A DNA stretch of 64,000 nt, taken from positions 1 through 64,000 of the forward strand of contig JBMNRP010000001.1 of the NCBI GenBank assembly GCA_050944685.1, in the 5' to 3' direction. The translations under genes were made by a program, and so were the position numbers. Position 1 is the stretch's first letter, and each line of letters starts with the position of its first letter. Of this stretch, positions 11,567 to 17,884 are shown piece after piece. The DNA is from CADBRN01 sp050944685 (GTDB lineage: Bacteria; Bacillota; Clostridia; Lachnospirales; Lachnospiraceae). The notes below the pieces were generated by a model that was not told the DNA's origin, made no database searches, and worked only from the letters and a program-made list of their open reading frames with translations.

Positions 11567-11745
11567 AGAATTTCTACACTCTCTGACGGCCATGTCTCAA
11601 CCGCGGAAAAAAGGGCTTCCGCGGGCTTCTTCTTCAGTTTGCGGAATTCCGCGAGCGGATCCTGCAGGACACGCTTCCGGAAATCCCGCGCCTTTTGTCC
11701 TCGAAAAAATGCGGGAACAAAGGCGGCAAATGAGAAATCCGGCCG

Positions 11746-11769
11746 CCGGACAGACACCGTCCTGTCCGG
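11746..11769 (-). terminator. Hairpin downstream of rplL
   Basis: CCGGACAG pairs perfectly with CTGTCCGG around an 8-nt loop, about 30 nt after the rplL stop. No T run follows directly, so it may be an RNA-stability or partial-termination hairpin. A further palindrome (CCGCGGAA/TTCCGCGG) lies nearer rpoB. Confidence 0.4.
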
Positions 11770-11799
11770 GACCGAATTTCATAAATTCTGCACAGGATA

Positions 11800-12177
11800 T
11801 TACTTGAGGGTGACTTTCGCTCCCTGCTCCTCGAGTTTTGTCTTGATCTCGTCAGCCTCTGCCTTCGCAGCGGCCTCCTTGACAACTTTCGGAGCACCAT
11901 CGACGAGATCCTTCGCCTCTTTCAGGCCAAGTCCGGTGATCTCACGAACCGCTTTGATGACTTTAACCTTGTTCGGTCCGATCTCGGTCAGCTCGACATC
12001 AAACTCGGTCTTCTCTTCCTCGGCAGCACCGCCTTCTCCGCCGGGGGCCGCAACCACAACGCCCGCCGCAGCGGAAACGCCGAACTCTTCTTCACACGCT
12101 TTTACCAGATCATTCAGCTCAAGAACGGAAAGCTCTTTGATCGCAGCAATAAACTCTTCGGTAGTTAACTTTGCCAT
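11800..12177 (-). CDS. rplL: Ribosomal protein L7/L12
   Basis: This 125-residue acidic stalk protein recruits translation factors to the 50S subunit. It starts MAKLTTEEFIAAIKEL, the usual N-terminal dimerisation and L10-binding domain, followed by an Ala/Gly-rich hinge (about 40-55) and the C-terminal factor-binding domain (KTEFDVELTEIGPNKVKVIKAVREI, here about 60-125, ending VTLK). The ATG at 12177 is preferred over one 15 nt upstream because GGAGG sits 8 nt before it. It follows rplJ by about 105 nt in the L10-L12 operon, where several copies of L12 per L10 are normally made. Confidence 0.98.
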   Translation of the reverse strand: MAKLTTEEFIAAIKELSVLELNDLVKACEEEFGVSAAAGVVVAAPGGEGGAAEEEKTEFDVELTEIGPNKVKVIKAVREITGLGLKEAKDLVDGAPKVVKEAAAKAEADEIKTKLEEQGAKVTLK

Positions 12178-12283
12178 TGTATTTTCCTCCAATTTATTTT
12201 TTCTTTTTCGTGATCAGTCTGTTCTGGTGAACTTCGCGAACCGCTCTGTCCGTGCAACAGCAGGATTCGCAGCGGAACGATGC

Positions 12284-12886
12284 TTATTCCGCAGGTTTTT
12301 CTTCCGCAGCGGGCGTTTCCGCCGGTGCCGCTTCTTCTGCCGCCGGTGCTTCCGCGGATGCCGCTTCTTCCGAAGCCGGTGCTTCCGCAGCTGCCGCTTC
12401 TCCGCCGCCCTTTTCCGCGATCTGATTCAGAACACGGGCCAGGTTTGCAATCGGAGACTGCAGACTTCCGAGAAGTCTGGAAAGAAGTACCTCTCTCGCA
12501 GGAATCTTTGCGAGGGCTTTCAGACCCTCCACGTCGTAGTAATTGCCCTCCACGACTCCGGAAACAAACTCGATCTGGGGATTCTTCTTGGCAAACTCCC
12601 CGATCAGTCTGGCCGGCGCGGTCGCATCTTCTTTCGATACAGCGAGAGCGTTTGTGCCCTCAAGGTCCTTGCAGAGTTCCTCACACGGGGTTCCCCTGAA
12701 CGCGAAATTCATCATCGTGTTCTTGTAGACCTTGTAGATGACGCCGTTCTCACGAAGGCTCTTACGAAGAGCGGTATCCTGCTCAACGGTAAGTCCGCTG
12801 TAGTTTACGAGTACGACAGAGTCCGCATCCTGGATCACTCCGGCGATCTCATCAACAACGGGTTTCTTCAGCTCTACTTTTGCCAT
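12284..12886 (-). CDS. rplJ: Ribosomal protein L10
   Basis: L10 anchors L7/L12 dimers to the ribosome and is the autoregulator of its operon. The core (residues about 1-165) is normal: KPVVDEIAGVIQDA near the start and the C-terminal helix LARVLNQIAEKG that binds L12. The protein is 200 residues, longer than the usual 165-175. The extra 35 residues are a low-complexity Ala/Glu/Pro repeat (units like EAPASEEA, EAPAAEEA, ETPAAEEK). GGAGG stands 11 nt before the ATG. It is first in its unit behind an L10 leader. Confidence 0.98.
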   Translation of the reverse strand: MAKVELKKPVVDEIAGVIQDADSVVLVNYSGLTVEQDTALRKSLRENGVIYKVYKNTMMNFAFRGTPCEELCKDLEGTNALAVSKEDATAPARLIGEFAKKNPQIEFVSGVVEGNYYDVEGLKALAKIPAREVLLSRLLGSLQSPIANLARVLNQIAEKGGGEAAAAEAPASEEAASAEAPAAEEAAPAETPAAEEKPAE

Positions 12887-12943
12887 GAATCGGTGTACCT
12901 CCTGTATTATTTTTGATCACGCAAAAGCGGATATTTCTGCGGT

Positions 12944-12974
12944 AAAAAAACGCCCGGACGCACTGACCCGGACG
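12944..12974 (-). terminator. Attenuator of rplJL
   Basis: On the minus strand CGTCCGGGT and GTCCGGGCG form a 9-bp stem (with G-U pairs) around CAGTGC, followed by seven Ts. It lies between the L10 leader and rplJ, where premature termination would respond to L10 binding. Confidence 0.75.
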
Positions 12975-12989
12975 ATTCACATTCCTTTT

Positions 12990-13055
12990 CAGAATCTCAT
13001 CCTCGGCAGGCGTGTCGCCACTTACGTCTTTCGACACCTGCTGTCTTCGGCGCGA
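12990..13055 (-). ncRNA. L10 ribosomal-protein leader
   Basis: The minus strand contains GACAGCAGGTGTCG ... CCTGCCGAGG, matching the conserved AGACAGNAGGTG / CCTNCCGAGG elements of the Firmicute L10 leader that I recall from B. subtilis. The L10-L12 complex is known to bind this RNA and repress its own operon. The position (just after the promoter and before the attenuator and rplJ) fits. Exact ends are approximate. Confidence 0.85.
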
Positions 13056-13064
13056 TACTTGAGT

Positions 13065-13093
13065 ATCGTAGCATCGACCATGTGGTTTGTCAA
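13065..13093 (-). promoter_or_regulatory. rplJL promoter
   Basis: TTGACA (13093-13088), a 17-nt spacer and TACGAT (13070-13065) on the minus strand. It begins just downstream of the rplA terminator and just upstream of the L10 leader. Confidence 0.85.
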
Positions 13094-13124
13094 GATGATA
13101 TCCTGAAAATAAAATATTTTGCCG

Positions 13125-13158
13125 AAAAGCAGACGAGACCGGCAAACCGGTCTCGTCT
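13125..13158 (-). terminator. Terminator after rplA
   Basis: A perfect 12-bp stem (AGACGAGACCGG/CCGGTCTCGTCT, 4-nt loop) followed by GCTTTT on the minus strand. It starts 16 nt after the rplA stop and closes the rpmG-secE-nusG-rplK-rplA unit. Confidence 0.9.
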
Positions 13159-13173
13159 GATATAGTGGAAGTA

Positions 13174-13866
13174 TTATGCGAATTTCGCTGTATTGACGCG
13201 GACACCCGGTCCCATCGACGGAGCAACGGTTACACTCTTGAGATACTGACCCTTGAGAGTCGCCGGACGGGCCTTCACAATGGCCTCCATCAGCGCATCA
13301 AAGTTCTGGGCAAGCTGCTCCTCCGAGAAGGAAGCCTTTCCGACCGGGACGTGAATGATGTTGCTCTTGTCGAGACGATACTCGACTTTACCTGCTTTAA
13401 TATCCTGGATGGCTTTCGTGACATCCATGGTAACGGTACCGGATTTCGGGTTCGGCATCAGGCCTTTCGGTCCGAGAATACGTCCGAGACGTCCGACAAT
13501 ACCCATCATATCCGGAGTGGCGACGACGACATCGAAGTCAAGCCATCCCTCGTTCTGAATCTTCGGAACGAGCTCCTGGCCGCCGACAAAATCAGCACCC
13601 GCCTCTTTCGCCTCATCCGCCTTCTGATTCTTCGCAAACACGAGAACACGAACCGTTTTTCCGGTTCCGTTCGGCAGAACGACGGCTCCGCGGACCTGCT
13701 GATCGGCGTGACGTCCGTCGCAGCCCGTGCGGATATGTGCTTCGATCGTCTCATCAAATTTCGCGAAGGAAATCTTCTTTGCGAGAGCTACAGCCTCTTC
13801 CGGCTCATAAAATTTCGAGCGGTCGATTTTTTTTGCTGCTTCTGTATATTTCTTTCCGTGTTTCAT
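13174..13866 (-). CDS. rplA: Ribosomal protein L1
   Basis: L1 is 230 residues, the standard length, starting MKHGKKYTEAAKKIDRSKFY. Recognisable L1 segments include GTGKTVRVLVFA, the domain II sequence GRLGRILGPKGLMPNPKSGTV and the terminal block with YLKSVTVAPSMGPGVRVNTA. L1 binds 23S rRNA at the mobile stalk and commonly represses its own mRNA. An AGGAGG site stands before the ATG. It is 71 nt downstream of rplK, and a candidate L1-binding hairpin lies in that gap. Confidence 0.99.
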   Translation of the reverse strand: MKHGKKYTEAAKKIDRSKFYEPEEAVALAKKISFAKFDETIEAHIRTGCDGRHADQQVRGAVVLPNGTGKTVRVLVFAKNQKADEAKEAGADFVGGQELVPKIQNEGWLDFDVVVATPDMMGIVGRLGRILGPKGLMPNPKSGTVTMDVTKAIQDIKAGKVEYRLDKSNIIHVPVGKASFSEEQLAQNFDALMEAIVKARPATLKGQYLKSVTVAPSMGPGVRVNTAKFA

Positions 13867-13883
13867 TGATCCATAACCTCCTA

Positions 13884-13910
13884 GTGGTAATTGCGGGTAT
13901 TCCCTCCCAC
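13884..13910 (-). promoter_or_regulatory. Candidate L1-binding hairpin before rplA
   Basis: The minus strand reads GTGGGAGG...CCCGCAATTACCAC, closing as a GTGG/CCAC plus GGG/CCC stem just upstream of the rplA ribosome site. The same element occurs before rplK. Conserved GGGAGG-containing hairpins at these two places are what one expects of L1 translational operators; the binding is inferred. Confidence 0.5.
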
Positions 13911-13937
13911 GTGACTGTTCGTTAATTATCCGGTCGA

Positions 13938-14363
13938 TTACTCTTCTACCGTAACTCCCATGCTGCGCGCAGTGCCGGCGATCATTCTCATGGCACTCTC
14001 GACGGACGCCGCATTCAGATCCGGCATCTTCGTCTCAGCGATCTCGCGGAGCTGGTCCTTCGTGATCGTGGCGACCTTGGTCTTGTTCGGTTCGCCGGAA
14101 GCCTTCTGAAGCTTGCAGGCTTTCTTGATCAGAACCGCGGCCGGCGGAGTCTTTGTAATAAAGCTGAAGCTATGGTCTGCGTAAACCGTGATAACGACAG
14201 GAATCAGCACGTCGCCCTTGTCAGCGGTCTTCGCGTTGAACTCCTTGGTGAACGCGACAATGTTTACACCGTGCTGGCCGAGCGCCGGTCCTACCGGCGG
14301 AGCCGGGGTGGCCTTGCCTGCCGGAATCTGTAATTTGATGTAACCTTCTACTTTTTTTGCCAT
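13938..14363 (-). CDS. rplK: Ribosomal protein L11
   Basis: L11 (141 residues) supports the GTPase centre of the 50S subunit. It starts MAKKVEGYIKLQIPAGKA at 14363, where AGGAGG stands 8 nt upstream; an upstream in-frame ATG lacks such a site. The proline-rich element PAPPVGPALGQHGVNI (about 20-35), which moves during factor binding, and the C-terminal RNA-binding part ending AGTARSMGVTVEE are intact. It lies between nusG and rplA in the usual order. Confidence 0.99.
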   Translation of the reverse strand: MAKKVEGYIKLQIPAGKATPAPPVGPALGQHGVNIVAFTKEFNAKTADKGDVLIPVVITVYADHSFSFITKTPPAAVLIKKACKLQKASGEPNKTKVATITKDQLREIAETKMPDLNAASVESAMRMIAGTARSMGVTVEE

Positions 14364-14382
14364 CTTGGCACCTCCTAATAAT

Positions 14383-14411
14383 GTGGTAATTGCGGGGATT
14401 TTCCCTCCCAC
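14383..14411 (-). promoter_or_regulatory. Candidate L1-binding hairpin before rplK
   Basis: A near copy of the element upstream of rplA: GTGGGAGGGAAAATCCCCGC then AATTACCAC on the minus strand, ending about 8 nt before the rplK AGGAGG. The rest of the 242-bp nusG-rplK gap (14364-14605) contains several GGATC-rich inverted segments but no gene. Confidence 0.5.
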
Positions 14412-14605
14412 GGTCACCCGGATTTTCGGATCGAAAAGCCGGAATGCCTTCCGGAAAAGACCGGTCCCTCGATCCGGACCTGCCTTTTCGGATCAAACGC
14501 CGGTCTCACGGAACTGCCGCTCCGAACAAACCTGCGGATCCTTCTGATAGATAATACCATCCGATCCGTCCGCACTCTCCCGGAGAGGTGTGCGGCGGCT
14601 GATGG

Positions 14606-15130
14606 TCAGTTGACCTTGCGGACTTCAGCAAAGTTGATCTCAACCGGGGTCTCTCTTCCAAAGAGCTCGACACTGATCGTAACCGTCTGCTTGCTCTCGT
14701 TCACGTCTGTAATCACACCGGTCGTTCCGTTCCACGCTCCGCCGATGGCGACAACCGTATCTCCCGGAACAAGGTCGATGCTGACCTTCTCCGTAGTTCC
14801 GAATCCGAACGGAAGCATCTCTTCCGGAGCAAGGGGAACCGGCTTGGACCCCGGCCCGACGAATCCGGTGACGCCTCTCGTGTTCCGGACAACATACCAG
14901 GTATCGTCGTTCATGACCATGTTGATCAGAACGTAGCCGGGAAACAGCTTTTTCTCCGTCTGTTTTTTCTGGCCGTTCTTCACTTCGATCACGCTCTCCG
15001 TGGGAACCCGGACCTCCAGAATCTGATCCTCGAGATGTCTGTTTTCGATCGTCTTTTCAATGTTCGCCTTCACCTTATTCTCATATCCGGAATAAGTGTG
15101 AACGACGTACCATTTTGCTTCTTCTGACAT
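14606..15130 (-). CDS. nusG: Transcription elongation/antitermination factor NusG
   Basis: NusG (174 residues) has the NGN domain from the start (EAKWYVVHTYSGYENKVKANIE) with the RNAP-contacting FPGYVLINMVM, and a C-terminal KOW domain (GDTVVAIGGAWNGTTGVITD). It binds the RNA polymerase clamp and affects pausing and termination. The linker EEMLPF is typical of Gram-positive NusG. A GGGAGA site precedes the ATG, and secE lies 37 nt upstream. Confidence 0.99.
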   Translation of the reverse strand: MSEEAKWYVVHTYSGYENKVKANIEKTIENRHLEDQILEVRVPTESVIEVKNGQKKQTEKKLFPGYVLINMVMNDDTWYVVRNTRGVTGFVGPGSKPVPLAPEEMLPFGFGTTEKVSIDLVPGDTVVAIGGAWNGTTGVITDVNESKQTVTISVELFGRETPVEINFAEVRKVN

Positions 15131-15167
15131 TTTTCTCCCGTATCTTTCGACCTGCTGTCAAAGTCTC

Positions 15168-15377
15168 TTACTTGGTAATCATCTCGACCAGCTGCAGGGA
15201 CGCACTGTCCACCAGCGTGATCAGAAGGCAGATCACCGCTGAGATGATGACGACCGCGACAGTCTGTCTGCCCAGCGTCTTTGGATCGGTCCAGACGATT
15301 TTGCCGAACTCGGACTTCAGTCCCTTGAACCAGCTGCCCTTTTTCGACTGTTTTTCTTCCTTGGCCTGTTCTGCCAT
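15168..15377 (-). CDS. secE: Preprotein translocase subunit SecE
   Basis: A 69-residue protein with a Lys-rich cytoplasmic N-terminus, the conserved amphipathic segment SWFKGLKSEFGKIVWTDPKT, and one membrane helix (about 42-62, VAVVIISAVICLLITLVDSA). This is the short Gram-positive SecE form that clamps SecY in the SecYEG channel. The order secE-nusG-rplK supports the call. Confidence 0.97.
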   Translation of the reverse strand: MAEQAKEEKQSKKGSWFKGLKSEFGKIVWTDPKTLGRQTVAVVIISAVICLLITLVDSASLQLVEMITK

Positions 15378-15398
15378 AATTTCACCCCTTACCTGAAA

Positions 15399-15548
15399 TT
15401 ACTTTGTCTCTCTGTGCAGAGTGTGCTTTTTGCAGAACGGGCAATACTTTTTAATCTCGAACCGCTCAGGCATATTTTTCTTTTCTTTCATCGTATTGTA
15501 ATTTCTGTGCTTGCATTCGGTGCAGGCAAGAGTAATCCTTGTTCGCAC
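15399..15548 (-). CDS. rpmG: Ribosomal protein L33
   Basis: A 49-codon gene starting with GTG at 15548, with GGAGG 7-8 nt upstream. The product starts (M)RTRITLACTECKHRNYNT, followed by the second Cys pair in KKYCPFCKKHTLHRETK. It is the zinc-type L33 with C-x2-C and C-x2-C pairs. It lies 21 nt upstream of secE, the normal position of rpmG in Firmicutes, and is the first gene after the promoter at 15619-15647. Its small size and GTG start make it easy to miss. Confidence 0.96.
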   Translation of the reverse strand: MRTRITLACTECKHRNYNTMKEKKNMPERFEIKKYCPFCKKHTLHRETK

Positions 15549-15618
15549 GACTTCCACCTCCGCTTTTTTCGTTTTCAGGGCAAAAAAAAAGAACCCCTCC
15601 CTGTTTATTTACTTCACA

Positions 15619-15647
15619 ACTATAGCATGCAGCCATTTGCCTGTCAA
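15619..15647 (-). promoter_or_regulatory. Promoter of rpmG-secE-nusG-rplK-rplA
   Basis: TTGACA (15647-15642), exactly 17 nt, TATAGT (15624-15619) on the minus strand, about 70 nt before rpmG. Near-consensus sigma-A promoter. Confidence 0.88.
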
Positions 15648-15685
15648 TCTTTTTCTTCTGCGGCAGGCAGGCTTATTTTCATTCC

Positions 15686-15717
15686 GGGCAGGCAGACGGC
15701 CCGCCGTCTCCCTGCCC
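15686..15717 (-). terminator. Strong hairpin after cysE
   Basis: On the minus strand GGGCAGG-G-AGACGGC pairs with GCCGTCT-G-CCTGCCC around GG, a 14-bp stem with one G-G mismatch. No T run follows, so termination is uncertain, but it separates cysE from the rpmG promoter. Confidence 0.5.
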
Positions 15718-15766
15718 TCGCTCCGCGCCATTGATTGCGGCGCGGGAGAACGTTTTTCTCATCTTA

Positions 15767-16750
15767 TCAGATCACATAATCCATGTAATCTTCGTCTTTT
15801 TTCCCGTGTCTGTATTCCAGCTCCGGCGCGCGGGCGCTGACCTTCATGTTGGCCGGAATGGATTTGACGATAAAGGTATTGCCGGCAATCGTGACATTTT
15901 CGCCGATGACGGTCTCGCCTCCGAGCACCGTTGCCCCCGCGTATATGGTCACATTGTCGCCGATCGTGGGATGGCGTTTCTTTCCCCGGAGCTCCTGCCC
16001 CTTCCGTGTGGACAGACCGCCGAGCGTCACGCCCTGATAAATTTTCACATTGTCCCCGATCTCTGTCGTCTCCCCGATGACAATTCCGGTTCCGTGATCG
16101 ATGAAAAAGTATTTCCCGATCGTCGCACCGGGATGAATATCGATTCCGGTCTTGCTGTGCGCGTACTCCGTCATGATCCGGGGGATCAGCGGCACCTTCA
16201 GCAGATGCAGTTCATGCGCAATCCGGTAAGACGAGATCGCCATCAGACCGGGATAGCACAGAATAATCTCTTCATTATTATAGGCCGCCGGATCTCCGTT
16301 GAACGCCGCCTCAATATCCGTCTCCAGATATTCCCGGATCATGGGCAGCTTCTGAAGGAACTGTTCTACAATTTCCTCCGATTTTTTCAGGATAACGGAG
16401 CGCGAACAGCCGTCGCACATGTCCAGATTCCCGAGCACGATGGAAATCTGTTTTTTCAGATTATACTGAATATACTCGAGCCGGTCACCGATCAGATAGC
16501 GCATGTATTCCTTGCGGACCCGGTTGGTCTCGAAATAGCCGGGAAAGAGAATCTGCCTCGTCGTCTCCAGAACCCGGATCAGAATATCCCGGTTCAGAAG
16601 GCGTTCCTGATCCAGACGGGTTCCCAGAGGATTTTTTTCGTAGCTCTCCATCAGGCTGTTCACGAGTGCATCCGTCTTTCTCGCCTCATCTTCGATGCGC
16701 TGATGTTCCAGCGCGTCTCCGATGCTCTTTTCTATCTCCTGTTTTTTCAT
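15767..16750 (-). CDS. cysE: Serine O-acetyltransferase
   Basis: From the ATG at 16750 (MKKQEIEKSIGDALEH) the protein has 327 residues. It should make O-acetylserine from serine and acetyl-CoA for cysteine synthesis. The C-terminal half is a left-handed beta-helix of hexapeptide repeats: HSKTGIDIHPGATIGKYFFI, then DHGTGIVIGETTEIGDNVKI and YQGVTLGG with the catalytic His/Asp. The long helical N-terminal half (about 1-190) is of the EpsC/SatA kind found in Clostridia. The longer upstream reading frame has no ribosome site and overlaps the lgt-like gene, so I chose the inner start. It is 55 nt downstream of the lgt-like gene. Confidence 0.93.
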   Translation of the reverse strand: MKKQEIEKSIGDALEHQRIEDEARKTDALVNSLMESYEKNPLGTRLDQERLLNRDILIRVLETTRQILFPGYFETNRVRKEYMRYLIGDRLEYIQYNLKKQISIVLGNLDMCDGCSRSVILKKSEEIVEQFLQKLPMIREYLETDIEAAFNGDPAAYNNEEIILCYPGLMAISSYRIAHELHLLKVPLIPRIMTEYAHSKTGIDIHPGATIGKYFFIDHGTGIVIGETTEIGDNVKIYQGVTLGGLSTRKGQELRGKKRHPTIGDNVTIYAGATVLGGETVIGENVTIAGNTFIVKSIPANMKVSARAPELEYRHGKKDEDYMDYVI

Positions 16751-16805
16751 AGCATGCCTCACCCCGCCGCCTCCCGGGCGGCCTTTTGTATGGTTATGAA
16801 AATTG

Positions 16806-17663
16806 TTATTCCGGGGATTTCCCTTCTGCCTCGCAGGCTGCCTTTTCTGCAGTTTGTTCCGCATTTCCGCCAGCCTCATCCGAGGTCTCGTCCTCACTCA
16901 CTTCCGGCTCCGCCGGGCTCCGTCTGCGGCGAATGAAGATGATCACTCCGGCGGCCGCCACAAAAATCGCGATAAACTGCGATGTGGAGAGCATTCCGAT
17001 GCTTCCCCGGGCAAGATCCCCTCGGAAAAATTCAATCACGAACCTTCCCGCGCTGTACAGGATCAGATACAGTCCGGTCGCCTCTCCGGCATTCTTCTTT
17101 TTATAATCATCGTAATAGACCAGAAACAGGCAGAGCAGGAAATCAAACACGCTGGACATCAGCTGTGTCGGAAACAGCGGGATTCCGTTCGGAGCGTATT
17201 TTGAATTATGAAAGACGATTCCGATCGAGGAATCCGTCTGAACCCCGTAGCAGCATCCGGCACAGAAACAGCCGATTCTTCCGAAACCCTGTGCCAGGGC
17301 AACCGCCTCCAGGCCGATATCAAAATATTTCCACGAGGGAAGCGTTTTCCGTCTGCAGTACAGCCAGCCGCCGAAAATTCCCCCGAGAATGCCTCCATAG
17401 ATCACCCATCCGTTCTGTATGGAAGTCAGAAACAGAGAGGGGTCCCGGATCAGGTCCGGGAGAATGGTCAGAAGATACAGGAGTTTGGATCCGAGATAGC
17501 CGAAAATGCAGCACCAGAGAATCAGGCCGGGAATCTTTGAATCATCGAGATGCTTCTTCACTGCCCGGTGATCGGCGAGAAAATACGCGGAAAGAATTCC
17601 GACCGCTGTCATGATGCCGTACATATACAGGGTCAGCGGACCGATATGAATTTCGTTGAACAT
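16806..17663 (-). CDS. Lgt-family prolipoprotein diacylglyceryl transferase-like membrane protein
   Basis: 285 residues with about seven hydrophobic segments, the N-terminal LTLYMYGIMTAVGI pattern and the C-terminal GRFVIEFFRGD motif of Lgt, the membrane enzyme that puts diacylglycerol on lipobox Cys. Two motifs differ from E. coli Lgt: the HGG loop reads YGGILGG, losing the essential His, and the R-x-G-N signature reads GRIGCFCAGCCYG, losing the Asn and gaining four Cys. This form is seen in Clostridial relatives annotated as lgt, but its activity is unclear to me. The tail after residue 255 is acidic and Ala/Glu-rich. AAGGAG precedes the ATG. Confidence 0.75.
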   Translation of the reverse strand: MFNEIHIGPLTLYMYGIMTAVGILSAYFLADHRAVKKHLDDSKIPGLILWCCIFGYLGSKLLYLLTILPDLIRDPSLFLTSIQNGWVIYGGILGGIFGGWLYCRRKTLPSWKYFDIGLEAVALAQGFGRIGCFCAGCCYGVQTDSSIGIVFHNSKYAPNGIPLFPTQLMSSVFDFLLCLFLVYYDDYKKKNAGEATGLYLILYSAGRFVIEFFRGDLARGSIGMLSTSQFIAIFVAAAGVIIFIRRRRSPAEPEVSEDETSDEAGGNAEQTAEKAACEAEGKSPE

Positions 17664-17734
17664 GTCACTCCTTATGGAATGTCCGGCCTCTCCGTCCGGT
17701 CCGGAGAAGGTCCGGAGAAGGACGGTAAAGCGCC

Positions 17735-17799
17735 AGAAAAGCCGCCATACCGGGAGAATGGTTTTCTGAGCGGAAAATCATTCTCCCCGGAATGCGGCT
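17735..17799 (-). terminator. Long bidirectional terminator after the PrsA-like gene
   Basis: AGCCGCAT-CCGGGGAGAATG pairs with CATTCTCCCGG-ATGGCGGCT over about 20 bp with one or two mismatches and an 18-nt loop. TTTTC follows on the minus strand and GTTTTT on the plus strand. A direct repeat of GTCCGGAGAAG lies at about 17699-17721. The remaining gap to lgt shows no clear promoter. Confidence 0.8.
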
Positions 17800-17884
17800 G
17801 TTTTTCCTGATTACCGCGCGGCATCGCGAAAAATCGTTGCCGCGGCAAAACAATGTGTTCTGAAAAATGAATTCCCTGCAGGAA

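Noticed and set aside
16751..16897. Longer CysE N-terminus
   Set aside because: The extension overlaps the lgt-like gene, is basic and low in similarity, and has no ribosome site.
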